Shown here one piece after another: positions 1 through 6,535 of a DNA stretch of 7,781 bases (the first letter of the stretch is position 1; the number at the start of each line of letters is the position of its first letter). The stretch is taken from NCBI GenBank assembly GCA_021442505.1, contig JABUTC010000014.1, forward strand, positions 4,830-12,610, in the 5' to 3' direction. Under the pieces are notes generated by a model. It ran no database searches and had not been told where the DNA came from. It saw nothing but the letters and a program-made list of their open reading frames with translations. The translations under genes and the position numbers were made by a program. Origin of the DNA: Mogibacterium sp. (GTDB taxonomy: Bacteria; Bacillota; Clostridia; Peptostreptococcales; Anaerovoracaceae).

Positions 1-617
1 GCAACCAGACCCGCCTTGATGCCATCTGCAGCAAGGGACCTTGAAAGGCTGAAGGCAGCCGAAACGATGTTATCGAGACGAGGCGAAGGTACTGTGTCGC
101 GAATGAGGCGGACTCTTTTTTCAGGGAGCGACAGTTCGGACAGAGACCTGACAGATGTCTTGACCTCAATTCTGCCCACTTTAAAAAGTTCATTTCCAAG
201 GTATTCGGAGATATCAGACAGGCAAATAATGTCGGCGCAGTTATCCTGAACAAGGATGTCGCCAATCATTCTGCGCTCGATTCCGAGACCGAGCACGGAG
301 CCGAGATAGTCTCTGTGCGAAAGGGCTTTTGAACCTGCCGGGCAATCAACATGGAGAACCATAAGAAGATCCGCATAGCCGGCGTCTTCCGAAATATAAT
401 CGGCGTAGCCTTTTGGCAGGCAGACCAGTATTCGTCTCTCGGCGTCGTCAAAACCGCCCCAGAGAAAAGCCTCGACATCAGGCGAGCTGTGAAGCAGAGA
501 AACTGCCACTGCCTGCTCATGAGTGTCGAGAAAGCCCGTGGAGGTCATATAGCAGCCTCGCTCGCACTGCGAGATTTTGTCCGTTATTCTGGATTGAATT
601 AGATTGTCATTGTTCAT
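1..617 (-). CDS. ylmH: YlmH-family S4-domain RNA-binding protein, 3' end beyond window
   Basis: Reading the minus strand from an ATG at 617 gives an open frame of 205 codons with no stop, continuing past base 1, so the gene is partial. The family is a ribosome- and RNA-associated S4 protein, often encoded near division genes (ylmDEFGH-divIVA), with a reported role in ribosome quality control. The N-terminal part has the family pattern with STGFLD at about 26-31 and E34Q35. The central signature is clear: LSHRDYLGSVLGLGIERR at 99-116 followed by IGDILV at 118-123. The start of the S4 fold follows at about 178-205 (PRLDNIVSAAFSLSRSLA, then IKAGLV). Family members are about 250-260 residues, so roughly 50 residues are missing. 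The start is chosen because the protein begins just where relatives do; no strong Shine-Dalgarno is visible before it. Its usual neighbours are not in the window. Family assignment is confident, the exact start less so. Confidence 0.9.
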   Translation of the reverse strand, partial: MNNDNLIQSRITDKISQCERGCYMTSTGFLDTHEQAVAVSLLHSSPDVEAFLWGGFDDAERRILVCLPKGYADYISEDAGYADLLMVLHVDCPAGSKALSHRDYLGSVLGLGIERRMIGDILVQDNCADIICLSDISEYLGNELFKVGRIEVKTSVRSLSELSLPEKRVRLIRDTVPSPRLDNIVSAAFSLSRSLAADGIKAGLV

Positions 618-700
618 AAACTGATAATAGCAGATAAGGGTTTGAACATAAAGGTCTCGGGTTGTACAATTAGTCGAGAGAAAAAAGACGGAGGTGTCAT
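618..700. promoter_or_regulatory. Divergent intergenic region between ylmH and the deacylase operon
   Basis: These 83 bases separate two genes transcribed away from each other, so both promoters must lie here or overlap the coding ends. The rightward promoter is well formed and listed separately. For the leftward ylmH gene the best candidate is a TATTAT -10-like hexamer, which appears as ATAATA at 624-629 on the plus strand. It sits only six bases from the ylmH ATG and has no good -35 element. If used, it would give an almost leaderless ylmH transcript, which would fit the absence of a clear ribosome site. An 8-base palindrome TTGTACAA lies at 662-669. Confidence 0.5.
642..670 (+). promoter_or_regulatory. 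Sigma-A type promoter for the deacylase-macro-bioY operon
   Basis: A -35 element TTGAAC (642-647, four of six to TTGACA) and a -10 element TACAAT (665-670, five of six to TATAAT) are separated by exactly 17 bases. The predicted start is near 677, giving a leader of about 24 bases that contains the GGAGG ribosome site at 690-694. The perfect palindrome TTGTACAA (662-669) overlaps the -10 element, so a dimeric regulator could act there; this is only a possibility. Confidence 0.7.
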
Positions 701-1186
701 ATGAATAAAGAAGAATTGCTGGCTTTTCTTGACGCGAAGGGCGTTGAATATACGAAGGTGGATCACTGTCCGGTTTTTACCGTTGAAGATATGATTGATG
801 CGGAACTGCCGTATCCTGAGGCAATTGCGAAGAACCTCTTCGTCCGTGACGACAAGAAGAAAAACTTCTATCTGATTACAGTGCCTGAAGATAAGAGGGT
901 GGACCTTAAGGAGTTTCGCCGTGCGCATGAGACAAGACCTCTCAGCTTCGGATCGGAGGAATACCTGCTTGAGAAGATGGGGCTGACACCGGGCTCGGTT
1001 ACACCTTTCGGACTTCTGAACAACGAGGAGAAGGATATAAAGTTCTTCCTAGACAGCGATTTCGTAAAGAAGGGAATAATGGGAATTCATCCGAACCTGA
1101 ACGATGCAACGCTGTTTATCAAACCTGAAGCGGTTGTCGAGCTTGTAAAAGAGCACGGAAACGAACTCGAGATTATAGAAATATAG
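701..1186 (+). CDS. YbaK/ProX-type aminoacyl-tRNA deacylase (ProXp-ala/PrdX-like)
   Basis: This 161-residue protein matches the free-standing editing-domain family that hydrolyses mischarged tRNA, most like the ProXp-ala/PrdX branch that removes alanine from Ala-tRNA(Pro). It is cytosolic and guards against Pro-to-Ala errors made by prolyl-tRNA synthetase. Visible hallmarks are the AKNLFVRD block at 43-50 with K44 in the place of the family's essential lysine, the YLITVPEDKRVDLK block at 57-70, RPLSFGSEEYL at 79-89, the substrate-pocket TPFGLLN at 101-107, and HPNLNDATL at 130-138. Length matches the family's usual 155-170 residues, so it appears intact. The start has GGAGG at 690-694, six bases upstream. 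It is first in an operon with the macro-HTH gene (23-base gap) and bioY. The family is sure; the exact tRNA specificity (Ala-tRNA(Pro) versus another editing substrate) is inferred from motif resemblance. Confidence 0.88.
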   Translation: MNKEELLAFLDAKGVEYTKVDHCPVFTVEDMIDAELPYPEAIAKNLFVRDDKKKNFYLITVPEDKRVDLKEFRRAHETRPLSFGSEEYLLEKMGLTPGSVTPFGLLNNEEKDIKFFLDSDFVKKGIMGIHPNLNDATLFIKPEAVVELVKEHGNELEIIEI

Positions 1187-1209
1187 ATACGGACATATAG
1201 GAGGGTTAT

Positions 1210-2205
1210 ATGCCTTTATTTTTCGATAGAACCGACCCGGCGAAAATCACTGTCGATGCAGTGGTGCTCCCGGCCAACCCGTGGCTTGAAGAAGGACAGG
1301 GTCTGAACAGGAAACTTTTTGCAGCAGCCGGCAGAGCCAGACTTGCAGATGCATGCCAGAAACTCGGGCATGTGGATTACGGCAGAGCTGTAATTACACA
1401 GGGTTTTGATTTGCCTGCAAAGTACATAGTGCATGCCGTTGTTCCTATGTTTCAGCATGGTGACAATATTAATGTGAGAGATGCGAAGAGCCGGATGGAG
1501 GCCTGCTATATTGAAGCTCTAAGGCTTGCCGCTTCAAGAGGCCTGTTCACAGTAGGTGTGCCTCTTCTTTCGAGCGGAAACTTCCGCTGGCCGAAGAAGG
1601 AGGCTTTGCAGATTGCAACAACTGCGATTCTCAAATTCCTGGCTCAGTCAAAGGGTGAAGCGGGTGACAGCAGCGTGGTTGCAAACTTCTTCGGAACCAA
1701 TCCCGGAGATATGAGCGTTTACCTGCTTCTTTCAGATGAGGAGGCAGCCGAGGTTGCAAAGTCGTTCTTTGGCGATGCAAAACTGTTTGCGGACGAGGAA
1801 GATGATTTTGCTGAAGAGGCTTTTTCCGAGGACAGGATTGAGCTTGTTATTGAACACAATGAGAACTTCTGCGAAGCAGTTGTAAGATTCTCAGATAAAG
1901 CAGGTCTTAGCAATGAAAGGCTTTATGTTGCTGCCAATCTGAGCAAACAGCAGTTTTCGATGATAATAAATGAAGAGGTCAAGCCTGACAAAAATGCTGT
2001 GCTTTCGCTTTCGGTTGCGCTGAAACTGAACCTCGAAGACACCCGCTATCTTCTGGCGACGGCCGGTTACGAGCTTTCGGACAGTTCGATGCAGGATGGC
2101 ATCGTGGCTTACCATATTCAGAAAGAAAAGTACGATATCACAGAAATCAATCTGGTGCTTCACAGTTACGGCCAGACGCAGTTAGGGGGATATATATATG
2201 AGTAG
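1210..2205 (+). CDS. Macro domain protein with C-terminal HTH-like domain
   Basis: A 331-residue fusion. Residues 1-190 form a macro domain, the fold that binds ADP-ribose and in many members removes it from proteins or from O-acetyl-ADP-ribose. Recognisable blocks are ITVDAVVLPAN (13-23), GRAVITQGFDLPAKYIVHAVVP (positions 58-79) and VGVPLLSSGNFRWPKKEAL (115-133). The catalytic loops are divergent: the usual NAAN is LPAN (20-23), the glycine-rich GGGVD-type loop is EEGQGLNRK (27-35), and the usual STGxxGYP stretch is SSGNFRWP (121-128). An acidic linker (about 193-208) leads to an XRE-like helix-turn-helix pattern (about 233-283), then a conserved-looking tail with AGYELSDSS (285-293) and YDITEIN (308-314). 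Similar macro-plus-C-terminal fusions occur in Clostridia, where automated annotation often calls them RNase III inhibitor or Appr-1-p processing protein. AGGAGGG at 1199-1205 supports the start. The 3' end overlaps bioY by 8 bases. Enzymatic activity is uncertain; DNA binding is inferred. Confidence 0.8.
   Translation: MPLFFDRTDPAKITVDAVVLPANPWLEEGQGLNRKLFAAAGRARLADACQKLGHVDYGRAVITQGFDLPAKYIVHAVVPMFQHGDNINVRDAKSRMEACYIEALRLAASRGLFTVGVPLLSSGNFRWPKKEALQIATTAILKFLAQSKGEAGDSSVVANFFGTNPGDMSVYLLLSDEEAAEVAKSFFGDAKLFADEEDDFAEEAFSEDRIELVIEHNENFCEAVVRFSDKAGLSNERLYVAANLSKQQFSMIINEEVKPDKNAVLSLSVALKLNLEDTRYLLATAGYELSDSSMQDGIVAYHIQKEKYDITEINLVLHSYGQTQLGGYIYE
2184..2200 (+). promoter_or_regulatory. bioY ribosome site with AT-dinucleotide spacer
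   Basis: The purine-rich AGGGGGA (2184-2190) is followed by alternating A and T bases up to the ATG at 2198. The whole site lies inside the last codons of the macro-HTH gene, whose stop is at 2203-2205, so translation of the two genes is probably coupled. It decides the bioY start. Confidence 0.65.
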
Positions 2206-2755
2206 CAGAGAAGCGGGCGGACAGAAAACTTTAACCATGATTCTGATGGCGTTGTTTGCAGCTGCGACAGGTGTTCTGTCGTGGATTTCTTTGCCTTTGC
2301 CTTTTACACCTGTGCCTGTAAACCTCGCACTGGTTGGAGTCCTGCTTGCAGGAAACACACTCGGTTTTATGGGAAAAGCAAACGGCGGAACTTATTCGAT
2401 GCTCATCTACATTGCGCTTGGAGCGATGGGCGTACCGGTCTTCAGCGGAGGCAATGCCGGAGCGGGAGTTCTGGTCGGACCTACCGGAGGTTTTATACTG
2501 GGATATGTGCTGGCTGCTTTTTTCGCCGGACATTTCTGCGCTCGCAGGCAGGGAAATGTAATCGTCGGCAGTGTGCTGAATATGATTGCAATACTGCTAT
2601 GCTACCTGCCGGGTATTGTATGGTTTGTAACATCGACCGGATGTACGGTCGAGGCGGGGCTCGTCGCCTGTGTGCTGCCATTTTTGCCGGGTGATGCGTT
2701 GAAATCTATCGTGGTCGCACTTGTTTGCAGCCGTATGAGCAAACTGCAGTTATAG
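2198..2755 (+). CDS. bioY: Biotin transporter S-component BioY
   Basis: A 185-residue, very hydrophobic protein with about six membrane segments. It is the substrate-binding (S) component of an energy-coupling-factor biotin importer in the cytoplasmic membrane. Family signatures appear in order: the LPLPFTPVPVN block near residues 27-37, where the first transmembrane helix ends; the G-rich ALGAMGVPVFSGG segment (about 73-85); GPTGGFILGY (about 94-103), the strongest BioY hallmark; and the C-terminal LPFLPGDALK block, corresponding to the conserved P-G-D-x-x-K end of the family. Length is typical, so it looks complete. The EcfA ATPases and EcfT are not in the window, which is normal for Firmicutes where the energizing module is shared and encoded elsewhere. 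It overlaps the macro-HTH gene by 8 bases and is followed by a terminator. I see no recognisable BirA operator upstream of the operon. Confidence 0.93.
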   Translation: MSSREAGGQKTLTMILMALFAAATGVLSWISLPLPFTPVPVNLALVGVLLAGNTLGFMGKANGGTYSMLIYIALGAMGVPVFSGGNAGAGVLVGPTGGFILGYVLAAFFAGHFCARRQGNVIVGSVLNMIAILLCYLPGIVWFVTSTGCTVEAGLVACVLPFLPGDALKSIVVALVCSRMSKLQL

Positions 2756-2779
2756 CACCTGCATTTTTCGGAATATTAC

Positions 2780-2820
2780 AAAAGGGAACCTGCCGGGACA
2801 AGCAAAAAGGTTCCCTTTTT
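2780..2820 (+). terminator. Rho-independent terminator after bioY
   Basis: A perfect 12-base-pair stem pairs AAAAGGGAACCT (2780-2791) with AGGTTCCCTTTT (2808-2819) across a 16-base loop, and the descending arm ends in a run of five T (2816-2820). It lies 25 bases beyond the bioY stop and ends the deacylase-macro-bioY operon. The A-rich ascending arm also gives a short T-run on the minus strand, but no leftward gene ends here. Confidence 0.93.
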
Positions 2821-2842
2821 AAGTGCGTATTTGTGCGGATTA

Positions 2843-2866
2843 TGGTAAAATTATACGGATTGGAGG
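2843..2866 (+). promoter_or_regulatory. Extended -10 promoter and ribosome site of the surface-protein operon
   Basis: TGGTAAAAT at 2843-2851 reads as an extended -10 element (TG, one base, then TAAAAT with five of six matches). No convincing -35 is found 16-18 bases upstream, where the sequence runs back toward the terminator. An extended -10 can work without one. GGAGG at 2862-2866 is the ribosome site for the ATG at 2872. The predicted transcript start near 2858 would leave a very short leader. Confidence 0.5.
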
Positions 2867-2871
2867 CATCT

Positions 2872-4707
2872 ATGAAATCAGGCGTTTTAAGTAATAGATT
2901 TGCGAAGACAATTTTGATATTTACGCTTGTTGCAGGGCTTGTTTTAACAGGTATGCCTGCAGCAGCTTATGGCACAGATACACAGAACACAGGAACGATA
3001 CAGAAGCAGGAGCAGTACGATGCGGTGATAATCGCAAAGGGACTTAACAGCCCGGGAGATTTCTCTGACAGCTGCCTTGCGACAACCAGCAAAGCCCCTG
3101 TTCTCAGTCTGGATATTGTATCGGATGAGAAGATTAAGGAATTTATTGAGACAAAACTCAAGGAAGGAGGAAGAGTCTATCTGCTTGGAGACGAGGATGT
3201 TCTTCCGCTTGCTTGTGAGAGCGAGCTTAAGGCAAGAGGCTTTAATGTAAAAAGACTCAACGGGGATTCCAGGTTCAGCAGCAATGTAGTAGTTTTGAAG
3301 GAGGCCCTTGTTCTGGAACTTTCCGAGAAGACCGGCCTTGAGAATCTGATTGAGGCTGATAAGAAAGAGCTTGCATCGCTCAATGAAAACATTCCTAAAC
3401 TCGAAGAGACAATGAACACTTCTCAGGCCACTGCCGCAGAAACAAAGAAGCCTTATGATGTGGCAAACGGGGAGCTGACTGAGGCAGAGGAGAAGGTTGC
3501 ATCAAACAGTGATGCCGATATGGCAAAGCTGAGAGAGGAACTCGATAAGGCAAAGGCAGCAACAGAGAGAATAGACCTGAAGACAAGAGTTGAACAGGCA
3601 AATGCAAAGCTTGCCGAAGCAAAGGACAAATACAGCAAGGTTGGATGGAATTTCCTGAATTCAAAGGTAACTTCGGGTAACACAATTGAGGACTGGATTG
3701 CCAGAGCAAAGAGCTATTCTACAACGAGCGGAACAGCAAGCAGTGGAGCATTCAGTTCAAATATCGCTCAGGCCACAACACCCGGCAATTTGAGAAGGGC
3801 CGCTGACTATATGGATCAGTGCAACTCAATCAGAGCAAGCAGGGGGCTTGGAAGCCTAAGTGTAGATTATAATCTGATGACCTCCGGAGCAGTAAGCGCA
3901 TCGCTTATAAGTGCAAACAGTGGACTGGTGCATTCTTATGCTTACGGGGTAATCAGCAGATATTACGGACCATGGGATGGAGAGAATCTGGCATGGAGCG
4001 GTTCGGCAGGCAATCCTTTTGCAGGCTGGTACTATGCAGAGGCTGACGGTGACCCGCACAGAGCAAACATTCTGTCCGGCTCAAGCACACAGGGCATAGG
4101 CTATGTTGCAGGCGGCTGCGCGCAGGAATTCGGAACAGGCTCATCGGTTTCGGTATCGGTTGCACAGTTCAGAAACGATCTCGCAGCTTACGAGGCAGAA
4201 GCAAAGAAGGCAGTCGAAGATGCGCAGAAGGAAGTCGACACTGTTAATCAGGAAGTGGCGAAGCTTGAGGGCAGACTTGCGGAAGCCAAGACTGAATACG
4301 TGAATGCCGGAAAAGCCGGCGGATGTGACAACATCGGAACTTTGTACGATACGATGGATGCTGCAAGAACGCAGTATAAGCTAAAGTACTCGGATTACAG
4401 AGTTAATAAAGACAACTACGATAATGCGCTCGAAAGAAGGGCTGAACTCGAAGAGGAGATTGCAGGTTCCAATGAGAGACTGGCACTTCTCGAAGAGGCT
4501 ATCGACAGGCAGAGCATTCTTGAAGACGAGAAGCTCGTGCAGTCTGCATCGCCTTTTACAGACAGCCTTGTCGTATCGGACGACAAGAAACCGGTGCTTT
4601 TGACCGGAGCAACTGTGAATAAATACAGGTTCATAATTAAGGACAGGTCCTTTGATAAGGTTAAGGATAAAGCAAAGGGAGGGGGAAAAGATGATAAGGT
4701 GCAATAA
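2872..4707 (+). CDS. Secreted CWB2 / coiled-coil / CAP (SCP-like) domain surface protein
   Basis: This 611-residue protein starts at the ATG with GGAGG five bases upstream and a signal peptide directly after it: basic start, hydrophobic core 13-27, cleavage near A32 or G34. Residues 49-148 resemble one cell-wall-binding repeat 2 (CWB2): YDAVIIAKG, FSDS (64-67), APVL (75-78), GGRVYLLGDEDVL (99-111), and NGDSRF (130-135), close to the family's G-x-D-R-Y. Helical heptad-like segments (about 150-265 and 443-550) flank a CAP domain (about 305-440). The four CAP pocket residues are visible: H354 in LVHS, E371 in GENLAW, E390 in WYYAE and H396 in PHRANIL. The C-terminal 557-579 matches the start of a CWB2 repeat but the rest is missing. 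The last residues are lysine/glycine-rich and overlap the next gene. CWB2 repeats bind secondary wall polymers and CAP domains have varied extracellular roles; substrate and exact role are unknown. Confidence 0.85.
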   Translation: MKSGVLSNRFAKTILIFTLVAGLVLTGMPAAAYGTDTQNTGTIQKQEQYDAVIIAKGLNSPGDFSDSCLATTSKAPVLSLDIVSDEKIKEFIETKLKEGGRVYLLGDEDVLPLACESELKARGFNVKRLNGDSRFSSNVVVLKEALVLELSEKTGLENLIEADKKELASLNENIPKLEETMNTSQATAAETKKPYDVANGELTEAEEKVASNSDADMAKLREELDKAKAATERIDLKTRVEQANAKLAEAKDKYSKVGWNFLNSKVTSGNTIEDWIARAKSYSTTSGTASSGAFSSNIAQATTPGNLRRAADYMDQCNSIRASRGLGSLSVDYNLMTSGAVSASLISANSGLVHSYAYGVISRYYGPWDGENLAWSGSAGNPFAGWYYAEADGDPHRANILSGSSTQGIGYVAGGCAQEFGTGSSVSVSVAQFRNDLAAYEAEAKKAVEDAQKEVDTVNQEVAKLEGRLAEAKTEYVNAGKAGGCDNIGTLYDTMDAARTQYKLKYSDYRVNKDNYDNALERRAELEEEIAGSNERLALLEEAIDRQSILEDEKLVQSASPFTDSLVVSDDKKPVLLTGATVNKYRFIIKDRSFDKVKDKAKGGGKDDKVQ

Positions 4708-5728
4708 CGATTACAGTCGTGGCGCACATCCTGCTATACTGAAGGCGCTCGAAGAGATTAACGAGACAAGCTTTGGCGGCTACGGAACAGATGAGATCTG
4801 TGAAACCGCAAGGAAGGATATTGCGAAATATCTGGATTGTCCGAATGCAGAAATACATTTTGTAGTAGGCGGAACTCAGGCAAACGTTCTTATGATTGAG
4901 GCAGCACTCACCAGAAAGTATCACGGAGTAATCTGCGCAAATTCCGGACACATTAATGTACATGAGTCGGGTTCAATCGAGAACACGGGACATAAGCTTC
5001 TGGCGCTTCCTGCGGTTGATGGAAAGCTGAGCGCAGAGCAGATTGCAGATGAGGCGGAGGCTTTCAGAAGTTCACCTCTTCAGGAGCATATATGCGAACC
5101 AAAAGCGGTATACATCTCGTTCCCGACAGAGTACGGAACAATCTACTCAAAGAAGGAACTCAGGGAAATAAGAGCGGTGTGCGACGAGTACAAGCTCCAC
5201 CTGATAATTGATGGTGCAAGAATGAGCTATGGACTTGCAAGCGAGAGAAACGACCTTACACTTGCAGACATATGCGATATGGCTGACATCTTTTATATCG
5301 GCGGAACGAAGTGCGGACTTCTCTTCGGAGAGGCTGTCGTAATCACAAACGACGAGATTAAGGTCGGTTTCAGAAATTACATGAAACTCTACGGAGCACT
5401 CCTTGCAAAGGGCTGGCTTCTCGGACTTCAGTTCCATGTGATGTTCGCTGACGGACTGTATTTCGACATTGCGAAAGATGCAGTCGAATATGCGGAGATT
5501 ATCAAGTATGAATGCCTGAAGAAGGGCCTTGCACCATATGTAGTAAGCGATACTAACCAGCTTTTCTACGTTATGTCTAAGGAAATGATTGCAAAACTGG
5601 AGGAAGACTTCTTCTTTGAAGTTATGGACCCGGTTGATAACAAATATAATATAATAAGATTCTGCACAAGCTGGAGCACAACAAGAGAAGAGGCTGAGGC
5701 TTTGGCAGATGCAATAAGCATGCTGTAG
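4691..5728 (+). CDS. Threonine aldolase family PLP enzyme (beta-eliminating lyase)
   Basis: A 345-residue cytosolic fold-type I PLP enzyme of the low-specificity threonine aldolase family, which splits threonine or allo-threonine to glycine and acetaldehyde. Recognisable elements are the NDYSRGAHPAILKAL start (substituting for the family's usual D-x-x-x-G-x-H-P), FGGYGTD at 28-34, VGGTQANV at about 59-66, the PLP-ring aspartate D174 in IIDGARMSYGL, and the Schiff-base lysine K207 in GGTKCG. Length is typical. The ATG at 4691 is preferred because GGAGG lies at 4678-4682, eight bases upstream, and the protein begins where relatives do; an upstream in-frame ATG at 4652 has no such site. The gene overlaps the surface-protein gene by 17 bases. 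True substrate may differ (other beta-hydroxy amino acids, or another beta-eliminating lyase reaction). No clear functional tie to its neighbours is visible. Confidence 0.9.
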   Translation: MIRCNNDYSRGAHPAILKALEEINETSFGGYGTDEICETARKDIAKYLDCPNAEIHFVVGGTQANVLMIEAALTRKYHGVICANSGHINVHESGSIENTGHKLLALPAVDGKLSAEQIADEAEAFRSSPLQEHICEPKAVYISFPTEYGTIYSKKELREIRAVCDEYKLHLIIDGARMSYGLASERNDLTLADICDMADIFYIGGTKCGLLFGEAVVITNDEIKVGFRNYMKLYGALLAKGWLLGLQFHVMFADGLYFDIAKDAVEYAEIIKYECLKKGLAPYVVSDTNQLFYVMSKEMIAKLEEDFFFEVMDPVDNKYNIIRFCTSWSTTREEAEALADAISML

Positions 5729-5740
5729 GAGTAAGAGAGA

Positions 5741-6523
5741 ATGGGACCATTACCAAAAGTTACAGTAAGAATATCAGGCAATTTATATGAGCTTGATGAT
5801 GTTGTAAGATACATCAAGAAAAACAATCTTTATCAGGCCAGCAAATATATTGTCGAGAACACAGGAATCGGCAAGGATTATGCGACAAAGCTTGCACTGG
5901 CAATCAGAGAATACTGGCAGCAGGGATATGACCCTATTCACCTCTCCTGCGCTCTGGTAGGCAAGACGAGAGCAACGGCCAGATTCACTGTAAGACCGGA
6001 TGAGGAAATCATCGAGGAGAAGCGCAGAAAGAAAGAGGCTGAAGAAAAGGCGGCTGCTGAGGCGGAGAAAAAAGCCAAGGAAAAGGCCGAACTCGACGCA
6101 CTCAGCGAGGAGGAAAAACTCCTTCTGCGTATTCGCAAGGTTAACGAGCTTGTTAAAGATAAGGAAGTTACTGAGGAACTCAACGAGATAGAAGAGGTAG
6201 TACTCAAGATAATCGCAAGAGTTAAGCAGAACCCTAAGACCAAGAACGTTATAGATGAATTTTATGAGCAGTATCTGCCTAAGACAGTTGAAATTTCGGA
6301 GAATTATGCGAAGATATATGCAACCGGAATCGACAATGAGGAGAGCAGAGAACTGAAGGCTAAGCTGATTGAATCGCTGGACGGACTGCAGGATGCATTC
6401 AAGAACATGTACGAAAAAACGTACGATGAAGATATGTTGAGACTTGCAAGCGATATAGCGGCACTTAATAATAGACTTAGCTATGACGGGTTAACAAAAT
6501 CGGATTTCGATATTTCTGAATAG
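5741..6523 (+). CDS. XpaC-family protein with novel-looking N-terminus
   Basis: A 260-residue protein. Its C-terminal half (about 125-256) matches the XpaC family (annotated for historical reasons as 5-bromo-4-chloroindolyl phosphate hydrolysis protein). The key segment is FYEQYLPKTVEISENYAKI (174-192), followed by SLDGLQDAF (212-220) and a SDIAALNNRLSYDGL end (237-251). Most relatives carry membrane helices at the N-terminus; here there are none. Instead residues 1-85 form a small helical module with NTGIGKDYATKLALAI (40-55), resembling the TGLGLKEAK motif of ribosomal L7/L12 C-terminal-like domains. Then comes a highly charged Lys/Glu/Ala helix (about 92-118). The start is the only ATG after the aldolase stop; AGGAG at 5727-5731 overlaps that stop codon. 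It lies 12 bases before telA, the classic xpaC-telA pairing. Biochemical function is unknown. The N-terminal resemblance is by eye only. Confidence 0.8.
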   Translation: MGPLPKVTVRISGNLYELDDVVRYIKKNNLYQASKYIVENTGIGKDYATKLALAIREYWQQGYDPIHLSCALVGKTRATARFTVRPDEEIIEEKRRKKEAEEKAAAEAEKKAKEKAELDALSEEEKLLLRIRKVNELVKDKEVTEELNEIEEVVLKIIARVKQNPKTKNVIDEFYEQYLPKTVEISENYAKIYATGIDNEESRELKAKLIESLDGLQDAFKNMYEKTYDEDMLRLASDIAALNNRLSYDGLTKSDFDISE

Positions 6524-6535
6524 AAGGAGGCACTA

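Noticed and set aside
266..520. Minus-strand open frame inside the ylmH region
   Set aside because: It is in another frame of the same strand as ylmH, which shows clear family motifs, so this is a shadow frame.
16..602. Plus-strand open frames across the first 600 bases
   Set aside because: They lie antisense to the recognisable ylmH frame and resemble no protein family.
618..700. Riboswitch, T-box or BirA operator upstream of the deacylase-bioY operon
   Set aside because: The leader is only about 24 bases, too short for a riboswitch or T-box, and I see no BirA-type long inverted repeat.
2725..2871. Longer start for the surface protein, reading in frame from an ATG at 2725 inside bioY
   Set aside because: It would translate through the terminator and lacks a ribosome site; the ATG at 2872 has GGAGG and is followed directly by a signal peptide.
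4652..4690. Longer start for the threonine aldolase at 4652
   Set aside because: No ribosome site precedes it, and the added residues do not match the family; GGAGG at 4678-4682 points to 4691.
5938..6243. Serine/leucine-rich minus-strand open frame opposite xpaC
   Set aside because: Its composition is the simple complement of the Lys/Glu/Ala-rich xpaC linker, an artefact of codon bias.
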